Translations under genes and position numbers: made by a program
Part shown: one piece after another, positions 8,913 to 17,083 of the stretch
Layout: the number at the start of each line of letters is the position of its first letter
How positions within the stretch are numbered: the first letter of the stretch is position 1
The notes under the pieces: model-generated
Told to the model about the DNA's origin: nothing
Seen by the model: the letters and a program-made list of their open reading frames with translations, nothing else
The model's database searches: none
Source of the DNA: Roseobacter sp.
GTDB taxonomy: Bacteria > Pseudomonadota > Alphaproteobacteria > Rhodobacterales > Rhodobacteraceae
Length of the DNA: 64,000 bases
Assembly (NCBI GenBank): GCA_015665415.1
Contig: JADFAE010000010.1
Span: 372,001-436,000 of the forward strand
Reading direction: 5' to 3'

Positions 8913-10583
8913 ATGTTATGGAATGGCGACTGGATCACCCGTGCCCGCATCATCAGCGGGTTGATCCTGCTGACCTATGCGGTGTTTCATTTCATCAATC
9001 TTGGCCTGGGTCTGATCTCGCCTGAGGCGATGGAGACCATGCAGGAGGCCCGCCATCTGATTACCCGCAACCCTTTGGGCGGCCTCATTCTGATCACCGC
9101 ACTTTTGGTGCATCCCGGTCTGGCATTGTGGCGGCTGGCCCGGCGGCGCAGCCTGCGCATGCCTCTCAGCGAGGCCTTTCAAACCCTTCTGGGGGTGCTG
9201 ATCCCACTGCAACTGCTGCGCCATATCACCCATACCACTGTCGCCCATGGCAGCTTTGCGGTGAATGATGACTATCCCTATATTATCGTGCTGATGTGGA
9301 ACGCCCCTGCGGTCTGGTGGCAATCGGCCCTGCTGCTGGCAGTCTGGGTCCATGGCTGCATGGGGCTGCATTTCTGGCTGCGCCTCACCAACTGGTGGCA
9401 CAGGTCCCTGCCCTACATGATTGGACTGGCGGTCTTTATCCCCAGCTTTGCCCTGGCTGGACTGCTGACCGAGGGGCGGCGGATCTACGATATCTTTGTC
9501 GAGGGCAGTCAGCGGGCCGCCTTGATGGCCAGCTATAACTGGCCCAGTCGCGACGACTTTGCCACCCTGCGTCTGATCGAGACCAGAATGGTCCAGATTT
9601 TTCTGGCGCTGCTCGTGCTCACGGCCCTTGCCTATGGAACCCAGAAACTGTTGCGGCGGCGTAGATCGGTGCGCATCACCTATCAACACGGCCCCGCCAT
9701 CACGGCCGAGAAGGGCCTGACCCTGCTGGAGATGTCACGGGCACATGCCGTTCCGCACACTGCCCTATGTGGCGGCAAGGGACGCTGCACCACCTGTCGG
9801 GTGATCATCGAGGATGGACTCGCGGATTTACAGCCCCCTGAGGGCGCCGAGGCGCGCGGCCTGGCGGCGATCAACGCCCCGCAGACCATGCGTCTTGCCT
9901 GTCAGATCCGCCCCGAATCCGCCCTGACCGTCTGCCGTCAATTCCGCCCCGACGGCAAAATGGCGCGCGCCCATGCCAGCCAGGGAGAGGAACATCAGCT
10001 CGCCATCCTGTTTCTGGACATGCGGGGCTTTACCGCCCGTACATCGGGCCAACTGCCCTATGATGTGGTTTTTCTGCTCAACCGGTTCTTTGATTCCATT
10101 GTCCCCGCCATCACCGACAATGGCGGCAGCATCGACAAATACCTCGGAGATGGGCTGCTTGCGGTTTTTGAGGCCGACACGGCCCAGAAGTCAGCCCGTT
10201 CTGCCCTCTTCGCCGCCTGCGCGATTGGTCACGCCCTCGACGCCTTTAACCAGACCCTGCTGTCCGAGGGCGAGGCCGTGGTGCAAATCGGAATGGGATT
10301 GCATCTGGGCGAGCTGGTCATTGGCGAGATCGGCGCGGCAGGCAATGCCCCGCGCACTATCATCGGTGATACGGTCAATGCGGCCAGCCGCCTGGAGGGG
10401 GCCAGCAAGGAACAGGAGGCGGAACTGATGGTTTCGGCGGCTGTGTTGCAAGCAGCGGGCTGTGAGACAGCAACGCTTGAGTTGCGTGATTTTCACCTCA
10501 GAGGCGTCTCGGGCCCCTTGGCAGCCCTGACCATTCGCCAGGCATCGACGCTTCCCGAAGTTTTACCCGAAATTGGATCATGA
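8913..10583 (+). CDS. Membrane class III adenylate/guanylate cyclase with 2Fe-2S ferredoxin domain
   Basis: 556 residues in three parts. About residues 10-245 hold six likely membrane spans rich in histidine (VFHF, LLVHP, LRHITHTTVAH, VHGCMGLHFW), resembling the haem-binding anchors of succinate dehydrogenase. A [2Fe-2S] ferredoxin domain follows with Cys286, Cys292, Cys295 and Cys330. The class III cyclase domain starts near 363, with metal ligands Asp369 and Asp413, Lys409 and Asp486 for base choice (ATP-type), and Asn489/Arg493 for catalysis, so all key residues are present. Rhizobial CyaC-type cyclases with haem anchors are the nearest known parallel. A redox- or quinone-sensing cAMP source is inferred. 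The ATG at 8913 follows a GGAG-like site; upstream frame is unlike the family. Confidence 0.88.
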   Translation: MLWNGDWITRARIISGLILLTYAVFHFINLGLGLISPEAMETMQEARHLITRNPLGGLILITALLVHPGLALWRLARRRSLRMPLSEAFQTLLGVLIPLQLLRHITHTTVAHGSFAVNDDYPYIIVLMWNAPAVWWQSALLLAVWVHGCMGLHFWLRLTNWWHRSLPYMIGLAVFIPSFALAGLLTEGRRIYDIFVEGSQRAALMASYNWPSRDDFATLRLIETRMVQIFLALLVLTALAYGTQKLLRRRRSVRITYQHGPAITAEKGLTLLEMSRAHAVPHTALCGGKGRCTTCRVIIEDGLADLQPPEGAEARGLAAINAPQTMRLACQIRPESALTVCRQFRPDGKMARAHASQGEEHQLAILFLDMRGFTARTSGQLPYDVVFLLNRFFDSIVPAITDNGGSIDKYLGDGLLAVFEADTAQKSARSALFAACAIGHALDAFNQTLLSEGEAVVQIGMGLHLGELVIGEIGAAGNAPRTIIGDTVNAASRLEGASKEQEAELMVSAAVLQAAGCETATLELRDFHLRGVSGPLAALTIRQASTLPEVLPEIGS

Positions 10584-10724
10584 TCCTCGTGTCTGCGGTC
10601 AAACTGGAACGCAGTTACCGCCCAGCGCAACAAAGCAGACCAGATGGCGTTGCAGCCCTGCCACGCTGACCAAGATCGCGGTTTTGTGCCGATTTTGATC
10701 TTTGCATCGGTGGCAATTTATGCG

Positions 10725-10746
10725 ATGCGTTCACGCGTGAACACAT
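10725..10746. promoter_or_regulatory. 22-bp palindrome, candidate operator of the MarR-like domain
   Basis: The core GTTCACGCGTGAAC (10729-10742) is a perfect palindrome; with flanks it becomes ATG-n-core-n-CAT, symmetric at all but one pair. It lies just downstream of a plausible -35/-10 pair (TTGATC near 10695 and TTATGC near 10718) and 14 bases before the ATG of the winged-helix protein. MarR-type regulators bind palindromes of this size, usually in their own promoter. Confidence 0.55.
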
Positions 10747-10760
10747 ATTAATCCAAGCCG

Positions 10761-11126
10761 ATGACATTGCCCGACCCAAAACCCAATCCAGTCGAAGAAG
10801 ACCTGCTCTTCCGCCTCCTGCGCCAGCTCGATCTGGCACCGGGTGCTTCGCAGCGCGCCACAGCCACGGCGCTCAGCATTTCCCTGGGTGGACTGAACAC
10901 GCAGCTGCGCGCCGCTGCAGATGCCGGGCTCATCACAATTAGCGACAGACCCGGCCCCGACAAACGGCAGCGATACGCCTACACACTGACCCGCCACGGG
11001 GCCGCCGAAAAAAGACGCCTCACCGATCAATTCCTTTCCCGCAAGCTCGCCGAATACAATGCGCTGCACGCGGAACTCACAGGCACCGCAAGCGGATTGC
11101 CACATATCAAACACAGGACTCATCCA
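10761..11126 (+). CDS. MarR-type EPS-associated winged-helix domain, in frame with Sat-CysC (no stop between)
   Basis: About 112 residues: EEDLLFRLLRQLDLAPGASQR, then a helix-turn-helix (ATATALSISLGGLNTQLRAAADAGLI), then YAYTLTRHGAAEKRRLTDQFLSRKLAEYNALHAEL. This matches the small EPS-associated MarR regulators (TIGR04176 type) found in polysaccharide clusters. No stop codon follows: after a short linker the frame runs straight into MQNNLAPIPELYV of the sulfate-activating enzyme, so a single 691-residue protein ending at 12836 is possible. The downstream gene also has its own ribosome site, so both a fusion and an independent start may be made. The end given here is the base before that internal ATG. 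Confidence 0.7.
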
Positions 11127-12836
11127 ATGCAGAACAACCTGGCTCCGATCCCAGAGCTCTATGTCTCTTATGACTCCGCCCAGAAACTGAAAATCGAAGC
11201 AGGCGAGCTGAAAAGCCACGACCTGACACCGCGCCAGATCTGCGATCTGGAGCTGCTGATGAACGGCGGTTTCAACCCGCTGAAAGGCTTCATGAGCGAA
11301 GCTGACTACAACGGTGTCGTTGAAAACATGCGCCTGGAAGACGGCAGCCTCTGGCCCATGCCGATCAACCTTGATGTTTCGGAAGATTTTGCTGCTTCTC
11401 TGGAAGTGGGCGAAGACATTGCACTGCGTGATCAGGAAGGTGTCATCCTGGCTACCATGACCGTGACCGACAGCTGGGTGCCCAACAAGGCCCGCGAAGC
11501 CGAAAAGGTCTTTGGTGCCGATGACGATGCGCATCCTGCGGTGAACTACCTGCACAACCAGGCCGGCAAGATCTATCTGGGCGGCCCGGTGACCGGCATC
11601 CAGCAGCCCGTGCACTATGATTTTCGCGGTCGTCGCGACACCCCAAATGAATTGCGCGCCTATTTCCGCAAGCTGGGCTGGCGCAAAGTCGTGGCCTTCC
11701 AGACCCGCAACCCGCTGCACCGCGCCCACCAGGAGCTGACCTTCCGCGCCGCGCGTGAGGCTCAGGCCAACCTGCTGATCCACCCCGTTGTTGGCATGAC
11801 CAAACCCGGTGACGTCGACCACTTTACCCGCGTGCGCTGCTATGAGGCAGTGCTGGACAAATACCCGGCTTCCACCACTTCGATGAGCCTGCTGAACTTG
11901 GCCATGCGCATGGCAGGCCCCCGCGAGGCGGTCTGGCACGGGTTGATCCGCAAAAACCACGGCTGCACCCATTTCATCGTTGGCCGCGACCACGCAGGCC
12001 CCGGCAAGAACTCTGCCGGTGAAGATTTCTACGGCCCCTACGATGCCCAGGACCTGTTCCGCGAGCATCAGGAGGAAATGGGCATCGAAATGGTCGATTT
12101 CAAACACATGGTCTATGTGCAGGAACGCGCCCAGTATGAGCCCAACGACGAGATCGAAGATCGTGACAATGTCACCATCCTCAACATCTCTGGCACAGAA
12201 CTGCGCCGCCGTCTGGCCGAAGGCCTGGAAATCCCCGAATGGTTCTCCTTCCCCGAAGTGGTGAAAGAGCTGCGCAAAACCAAGCCGCCACGCTCCAAGC
12301 AGGGTTTCACCGTGTTCTTCACTGGTTTCTCTGGTTCCGGAAAATCCACCATCGCCAACGCGCTGATGGTCAAACTGATGGAAATGGGCGGTCGCCCTGT
12401 TACTTTGCTGGATGGCGACATCGTGCGTAAGAACCTGAGCTCTGAGCTGGGTTTCTCAAAAGAGCACCGTGACCTCAACATCCGTCGTATCGGCTATGTG
12501 GCCTCTGAAATCACCAAGAACGGTGGCATCGCCATCTGCGCACCGATCGCGCCCTATGCCACCACCCGCCGCGCCGTGCGTGAAGACGTCGAAGCCTTTG
12601 GCGCCTTTGTCGAAGTGCATGTGGCCACCACGATTGAAGAATGCGAGCGCCGCGACCGCAAGGGCCTGTACAAACTGGCACGCGAAGGCAAGATCAAGGA
12701 ATTCACCGGGATTTCCGATCCCTATGACGTCCCTACCAACCCCGAGCTGAGCGTCGAGACTGAAAATGTCGAAGTCGACAACTGCGCCCACCAGGTGTTG
12801 CTCAAGCTGGAAAACATGGGTTTGATCGCAGGCTAA
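11127..12836 (+). CDS. Bifunctional sulfate adenylyltransferase / adenylylsulfate kinase
   Basis: 569 residues, two enzymes in a row. ATP sulfurylase (about 1-390) makes APS from ATP and sulfate: the active-site QTRNPLHRAH is at 192-201 and VGRDHAGPG follows later. APS kinase (about 395-569) makes PAPS: P-loop GFSGSGKST near 400, the DGD motif, and NIRRIGYVASEI. This single-chain form replaces CysDN plus CysC. The ATG at 11127 has AGGA 8 bases upstream (11115-11118), and the family N-terminus starts here, yet the frame is open back to 10761. It supplies PAPS for assimilation or sulfation; the regulator in front suggests the latter may be linked to exopolysaccharide, an inference. Confidence 0.95.
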   Translation: MQNNLAPIPELYVSYDSAQKLKIEAGELKSHDLTPRQICDLELLMNGGFNPLKGFMSEADYNGVVENMRLEDGSLWPMPINLDVSEDFAASLEVGEDIALRDQEGVILATMTVTDSWVPNKAREAEKVFGADDDAHPAVNYLHNQAGKIYLGGPVTGIQQPVHYDFRGRRDTPNELRAYFRKLGWRKVVAFQTRNPLHRAHQELTFRAAREAQANLLIHPVVGMTKPGDVDHFTRVRCYEAVLDKYPASTTSMSLLNLAMRMAGPREAVWHGLIRKNHGCTHFIVGRDHAGPGKNSAGEDFYGPYDAQDLFREHQEEMGIEMVDFKHMVYVQERAQYEPNDEIEDRDNVTILNISGTELRRRLAEGLEIPEWFSFPEVVKELRKTKPPRSKQGFTVFFTGFSGSGKSTIANALMVKLMEMGGRPVTLLDGDIVRKNLSSELGFSKEHRDLNIRRIGYVASEITKNGGIAICAPIAPYATTRRAVREDVEAFGAFVEVHVATTIEECERRDRKGLYKLAREGKIKEFTGISDPYDVPTNPELSVETENVEVDNCAHQVLLKLENMGLIAG

Positions 12837-12870
12837 GCTCTGCGGATACGACCTGTCAGACCAACAAAAA

Positions 12871-12896
12871 GGCCGACGCAAGCGTCGGCCTTTTCT
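12871..12896. terminator. Bidirectional terminator between convergent genes
   Basis: A perfect stem GGCCGACGC / GCGTCGGCC with a two-base loop, followed by TTTTCT on the plus strand and preceded by AAAAA, which gives TTTTT on the minus strand. It can serve both the sulfate-activation gene and the metalloprotease gene that runs toward it. Confidence 0.9.
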
Positions 12897-12916
12897 AATT
12901 CCCCCTCAACTGGGGC

Positions 12917-14056
12917 TTATCCCCCGGCCATATAGCTTGCGGAGCGCTGCGTATCACGACGCATCACTTCGAATTCGGAATAGAAACTGGAAATCGACTG
13001 ACCAAAGGCCGCGCGAAAGGCCGCTTCCCAGGATTTCCCCTGCCCGACATGACGCCAATAGTTGAGCACTGCCTGTTCCCCATAGCGCTTGGTCAAAAGA
13101 TAGACCGCATAGCGGGCGGTCAGATACTGCTCCAGCCCTTTCACCGAACGGTTCTCCAACATGGTGCGCAGGGATTTTGCGGATTTCGAAGCGGGTTTCA
13201 TCAGCTCAGCCAGCGACAGCCTGCGATACCCTCCACGGGCGATTTTCCACTCATATTCAGCAACCTCGGCACCGCCCTCAACCATCCAGGCAGGCCCCAT
13301 CCGGCTCTGACTACGGTAATTGTTTCTCCAGACCTTGCTGTTGGTGAGCTCATATTGGATGTGGTGCATATATTCATGCGCCATAATTGCCCCGATCTTG
13401 GGGCCGACCTTCCGACGCCAGGCCTGATCAAATTTGGCCTCCCGTTTCCAACAAATCAGCAGTTGATCACGATAGGCCTGACCGCTGAAGTAGATGCTGG
13501 GGGTCCGGCAGTTGCGCCCAACTGAACGGGACATGCCGCCATAGGACACCCCGCGACCGCGCTGCAATGCGATCGCCAGCTTGGTCAGCTCTGCTCCGGA
13601 ATCTGCCCCCGCGACATCAACTCGGCTGGCAAGCTGCAGATTATAGCGCGCCTGAAAAAACCTTTCCACACTCTGAAAAGATTCCCGAACCACTGCTGTT
13701 TGCACGCTCCCCGGACCACCAGAGCTCATGAACAAGGGCGCACTTGCGCTTGGCATGAATTTTCGCAACTCAGGCTTCAGTGATGCCAATTCCCGACACC
13801 AGCTGGCCGCAGAAATCTCTGACAGTTTTGGCAACAGGGCCATATGGGCAGAGCTGGCAAATCGCTTCTGCATTGTTTGGGCCGCAGTTTTGGTCGCCCT
13901 GTTCAACCGGCCAGTGACGGGAACGGCCGCCCCCAGAGCTGCAAGCTCGTTCTGGACACAGCGAATATAAGGGGCCTGTGGCGGTTCTGCCGCAAGAAGC
14001 GGTGCCGCCAGTGCTGAAAGGACCAGCGGGAGTAGAAAATGAAATCTGGATCTCAT
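12917..14056 (-). CDS. Secreted HExxH metalloprotease-like protein with an N-terminal peptidoglycan-binding-like segment
   Basis: 379 residues with a signal peptide (MRSRFHFLLPLVLSALAAPLLA). Residues about 30-70 (YIRCVQNELAALG...TGRLNRATKTAAQTMQ) look like a peptidoglycan-binding (PGB_1-like) repeat. The core has HEYMHH at 227-232 and WMVEGGAEVAEYE with Glu260, the HExxH plus later Glu pattern of gluzincin zinc peptidases, so zinc binding is likely. Three cysteines may form disulfides. Substrate unknown; a cell-wall or periplasmic protein target is a guess. It stands alone between the bidirectional terminator and the glycosyltransferase gene. I know of no characterised homologue. Confidence 0.75.
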   Translation of the reverse strand: MRSRFHFLLPLVLSALAAPLLAAEPPQAPYIRCVQNELAALGAAVPVTGRLNRATKTAAQTMQKRFASSAHMALLPKLSEISAASWCRELASLKPELRKFMPSASAPLFMSSGGPGSVQTAVVRESFQSVERFFQARYNLQLASRVDVAGADSGAELTKLAIALQRGRGVSYGGMSRSVGRNCRTPSIYFSGQAYRDQLLICWKREAKFDQAWRRKVGPKIGAIMAHEYMHHIQYELTNSKVWRNNYRSQSRMGPAWMVEGGAEVAEYEWKIARGGYRRLSLAELMKPASKSAKSLRTMLENRSVKGLEQYLTARYAVYLLTKRYGEQAVLNYWRHVGQGKSWEAAFRAAFGQSISSFYSEFEVMRRDTQRSASYMAGG

Positions 14057-14148
14057 GCAATTTTACCCTGAACTAAATTCGCGCAAGCAATTACAGTCTG
14101 CAAAACTTATATCAAGGTAAAATCAGCCCCTTAGGGTCAGGACCTTGC

Positions 14149-15009
14149 CTACAAACTGCCCAACAAACCTTCGGCGGCACGTTTGAAGAGATCGCCATAA
14201 TGCTCCGCTTTGGTCTTCAATTGGCGCAGGGCTGGCAGGCGGCGGGCGTAGTCTTTTGGCGACACGCGCTGCAACGCCGCTTCGATCTCCGCTTGGTTGC
14301 GACAGACAATCACCCCTTCACCGGCAAAGAAGTCGCCGATATTGGGGCACCCCCAGTAGATCGGAACAGTCTCACAGAGAATCGCATCCAGCAGTTTCTC
14401 GGTAAAATAGTTGGGCTCCTCCACGTTCTCGATCACCACAGAATAGCGATAAGGGGCCAAGCCATCCGATTTGACCTCGAAGGGCCTGTAGCCCTGCCCC
14501 AGGATCTCTGCCTGCGGCATCTCTTGGTGCAGATAATCAACAATTCGGTGGCGCAGCTTGTGCCCGGGATGATCCCGTTTCGCCGAGGCAATGAGAGAGA
14601 GCGTTTTCTGTTTCTCAATCACAAGGTCCCGCCAGTCCGGCACCCAAGTGGTACCAAATGGCATCATCACCCCATTGGGCAGGCGCGCTAGCAGGGCCGG
14701 GTCATAGGTGAACACCCGAAAGAAACGGCGCGCCGAAAGCCGCAACAGGTGGTGGTGTTCGGCCGACATGATCTTGGGTTCCATCACCATGATCGAGATC
14801 CGCGCCGGGCAATGCCGATGGGACTGCACATGCATCGCCCGTTTGGCAAAGACGATCAGATGGTCGTCCGGGCCCATATCCCCGACAGTTTTCCCCGACA
14901 GACGATCCGGGCAACCCAGGGGCCAGTGCAGCTCAGCCAGCGGGTGATCCGCCAAGGCCTTGCCCAGCTTACCGCCATAGGGCAGCACCGCAATAGCAGG
15001 CTCTGTCAT
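14149..15009 (-). CDS. Glycosyltransferase family 10 (fucosyltransferase-type) protein
   Basis: 286 residues. The C-terminal half carries the GT10 hallmark: YSVVIENVEEPNYFTEKL, then LLDAILCETVPIYWGCPNI, the GDP-fucose binding region of alpha-1,3/1,4-fucosyltransferases. FGTTWVPDW and LSLIASAKRDHPGHKLRHRIV upstream fit the domain as well. No signal peptide, so a cytoplasmic or peripheral enzyme that decorates surface glycans is likely; GDP-fucose as donor is inferred. I chose the ATG at 15009 (MTEPAIAVLPYGG). It follows the phzF-like gene after 28 bases on the same strand. No other glycan genes are nearby. Confidence 0.85.
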   Translation of the reverse strand: MTEPAIAVLPYGGKLGKALADHPLAELHWPLGCPDRLSGKTVGDMGPDDHLIVFAKRAMHVQSHRHCPARISIMVMEPKIMSAEHHHLLRLSARRFFRVFTYDPALLARLPNGVMMPFGTTWVPDWRDLVIEKQKTLSLIASAKRDHPGHKLRHRIVDYLHQEMPQAEILGQGYRPFEVKSDGLAPYRYSVVIENVEEPNYFTEKLLDAILCETVPIYWGCPNIGDFFAGEGVIVCRNQAEIEAALQRVSPKDYARRLPALRQLKTKAEHYGDLFKRAAEGLLGSL

Positions 15010-15037
15010 GTGTCGATTTCCATGTCTCTGCCCGCCG

Positions 15038-15934
15038 TCATGTGCCGTCCGGCAGATCAACCGTACCGCGCATCAGCACAAAGCCTTGCCCTGCTACACG
15101 GATTCCGGTGGGAGCCTGCGCCGAACCAATCCGACTGACGCGCGCTTGCCCGGGTCGGCCCATATCGTGGCCCTGTTCGGCAATGAAACTGTCTTTCTGC
15201 ATCAGATCATGACGCCACAGATAGGCCGCCATGGCCCCGGTGGCCGAGCCGGTGAAAGGGTCCTCTGGCGGGCTTGGCGGGGCCATCAGCAACCGGGCAA
15301 AGGTGTCTCCCGCCTCAGTCGCTCCCTGCAGTGTGACCAGGAAAGGCTCCATCACGTCGATGCCATCGGCCCCCATTGCCTGCCCCAGTTTGGCCAGGGC
15401 TTGCAGGTCCAGTTGCGCCGCTCTGAGTGCCGCATGATCCCGCAGAACCGTGATGCAGAATGGCAATCCGGTCGAGACCACTTGCGGCGGTGCAACGATG
15501 GCGTCAACCGGCAGTGACAGCGCAGCCGCGACCAATTCGGCGGCAGGTTCGACCCCAAACACAGGTGCCACCTGGGTCATTTCAATCAGATCGCCATTTT
15601 TGGTGGAGGTGACAGAGACCGGAACAATGCCCGCGCCGGTTTCGAGCCGCAGCTCTCCCTCCCCGATCAGTCCCCGGTCCCGCATGGCGGCAACGGTGGC
15701 AATCGTGGGGTGGCCGGCAAAAGGAATCTCCCGGCTGGCCAGGAAATAACGCACCTTGATGTCGGCAATCTCTGAGGGGCCGGTAAAGGTACACTCCACC
15801 AAAGAGGTTTCGCGCACATAGGCGGTACAGGTGGCCTCAGGCAGATGCGCGCCGCCGTGCACCACGGCACAGCCATTGCCACCAAAGGCCCGCGCCGAAA
15901 AGGCATCAACCCAGTCGAAATCAAATTGGCTCAT
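15038..15934 (-). CDS. PhzF-family isomerase/epimerase
   Basis: 298 residues of the diaminopimelate-epimerase-like PhzF fold. PhzF itself isomerises dihydro-3-hydroxyanthranilate, but most members in genomes without phenazine genes have no known substrate, and no phenazine genes are here. Seen: DWVDAFSARAFGGNGCAVV at the N-terminus, the active-site Glu in SLVECTFTG (residue about 47), IPFAGHPTIATVAAM and the C-terminal EDPFTGSATGAMAAYL. Length is normal. It probably shares a transcript with the downstream fucosyltransferase gene. Confidence 0.92.
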   Translation of the reverse strand: MSQFDFDWVDAFSARAFGGNGCAVVHGGAHLPEATCTAYVRETSLVECTFTGPSEIADIKVRYFLASREIPFAGHPTIATVAAMRDRGLIGEGELRLETGAGIVPVSVTSTKNGDLIEMTQVAPVFGVEPAAELVAAALSLPVDAIVAPPQVVSTGLPFCITVLRDHAALRAAQLDLQALAKLGQAMGADGIDVMEPFLVTLQGATEAGDTFARLLMAPPSPPEDPFTGSATGAMAAYLWRHDLMQKDSFIAEQGHDMGRPGQARVSRIGSAQAPTGIRVAGQGFVLMRGTVDLPDGT

Positions 15935-16193
15935 GTTGTCCCCACCCTGCCTGCTGATGTCACGCCCGCAATCTATAGCGCAGGGCAGAGCCGGACAAAA
16001 CCACCAAGTCTTGCTCTGCTTGAAAGCCTAGGAAGGCCCACGCAGGCCTGACTGCATCCCATCACCTGCTCCGGGTGGAGGCAGCCCCGGGTCGCATCAC
16101 AACGCCCAATCTCACAATAGCCCGGCCTCGAAATGACACTACCCACGGTGCTCCAGAAGAATTGGCAAGGCTCTTACCGGAAAAGAAGCATCC

Positions 16194-16236
16194 CCCCGCT
16201 TCATCCTCGTTGAAATTCCAACGGAGATGAGCGGGG
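16194..16236 (-). terminator. Long hairpin downstream of the hsp20-DUF1150 unit
   Basis: CCCCGC(T)TCATCCTCGTTG pairs with CAACGGAGATGAGCGGGG over about 17 base pairs, with one bulge, one mismatch and a 6-base loop. On the minus strand it is followed by a T-rich stretch (GCTTCTTTTCC). It lies 26 bases after the DUF1150 stop and probably ends that transcript. The rest of 15935-16262 holds no gene that I can support. Confidence 0.6.
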
Positions 16237-16262
16237 CTGCAACGCCGCATTGATGCCTATGG

Positions 16263-16487
16263 TCAGTGCACCGGAACCGGAGAAAAATCATTCTGCCGAG
16301 CCAGAACAAAGGCCATCTTGCGGTCGGCCACCAGGGCCAGCTGCTCCCCTTCGGCATCGTGCACCGCATAAAAAAGCTCTCGCCCTTCGGCATTGGCCTG
16401 CATCTCTGTGGGCAGATCCGAAACCGCGACGGCCTTGACGTAGACAGTTCGCGGATCGGTGGTGGCGAAATCGAATGGTGTATGCAT
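16263..16487 (-). CDS. DUF1150 family protein
   Basis: 74 residues of the DUF1150 family, small alphaproteobacterial proteins of unknown function. Seen: RTVYVKAVAVSDLP, the RELFYAVHDAEGEQLALVADRKMAF core and VLARQNDFSPVPVH, the usual ending. It starts five bases after the hsp20 stop, so the two are one operon; this pairing recurs in the group and suggests a role in heat or protein-folding stress, which is inference. No membrane segment or signal peptide. Confidence 0.9.
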   Translation of the reverse strand: MHTPFDFATTDPRTVYVKAVAVSDLPTEMQANAEGRELFYAVHDAEGEQLALVADRKMAFVLARQNDFSPVPVH

Positions 16488-16492
16488 TGCTC

Positions 16493-16906
16493 TTACCCCT
16501 TTTTGATACTGATGGTCTGGACCACGGTTTCGGGCCGAGACCGGGTGAGATCGACGTGCAATAGCCCGTTTTCCATCACCGCTTCGCCGACATCTACGCC
16601 ATCGGCAAGGACAAACATGCGCTGAAACTGACGTGCAGCGATTCCCCGGTGCAGGAACACCCGCCCGTCGCTGTCGTCGCCCTGACGTCCGCGGATCACC
16701 AATTGACGATCTTCAACGGTGATCGAAAGATCGGCCTCGGAAAACCCGGCCACGGCGAGGGTAATACGATACGAAGCATCAGAGGTTTGTTCAATATTAT
16801 AAGGAGGATAGCCTTCATTACCGGATTTGGCAGAGCGTTCGAGAAGGCGTTCCAGTTGCTCAAACCCCAGCATATGCGGGTAAGAGCCCAGAGTGAGTTT
16901 TGACAC
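16493..16906 (-). CDS. Small heat-shock protein, Hsp20 family
   Basis: 137 residues. A short N-terminal region (LGFEQLERLLER) is followed by an alpha-crystallin domain: YPPYNIEQTSDASYRITLAVAGF, LSITVEDRQLVIRGRQ, RVFLHRGIAARQFQRMFVL and ENGLLHVDL. It should be an ATP-independent holdase forming oligomers in the cytoplasm, similar to IbpA. The start is taken as GTG at 16906 because AGGA lies 8 bases ahead; an earlier ATG at 16960 has no ribosome site and unlike sequence. A heat-shock-type promoter lies upstream at 16973-17001. Confidence 0.93.
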   Translation of the reverse strand: MSKLTLGSYPHMLGFEQLERLLERSAKSGNEGYPPYNIEQTSDASYRITLAVAGFSEADLSITVEDRQLVIRGRQGDDSDGRVFLHRGIAARQFQRMFVLADGVDVGEAVMENGLLHVDLTRSRPETVVQTISIKKG

Positions 16907-16972
16907 GTATTTCGTCCTTTTGCTGCAAAGCGACGTTTCAGGGCGGTCCCGTAGCGGCAACCGTCTTGCTAG

Positions 16973-17001
16973 AATATGGTGACTTCTGGCAATTTCTCAA
17001 G
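16973..17001 (-). promoter_or_regulatory. RpoH (sigma-32)-type promoter of hsp20-DUF1150
   Basis: Minus strand CTTGAG, 16 bases, CCATATT. This fits the alphaproteobacterial sigma-32 consensus (CTTGAA, 16-17 bases, CCATNT) with one mismatch. The transcript would start near 16964, about 58 bases before the GTG. Confidence 0.65.
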
Positions 17002-17083
17002 TCCAGGGCTGCATAGGTCTAGCGGAAAAGACCTTAAGGAAGTATCTTTGGCCTCTCCGAACCCAACAGTTTTTGAGTCGCAC

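Noticed and set aside
10731-12107. 458-codon open frame antisense to the regulator and sulfate-activation gene
   Set aside because: Its product does not resemble a protein family and the plus strand is certain.
15038-15934. Phenazine biosynthesis
   Set aside because: Only a PhzF-family gene is here; such genes are widespread without phenazine pathways.
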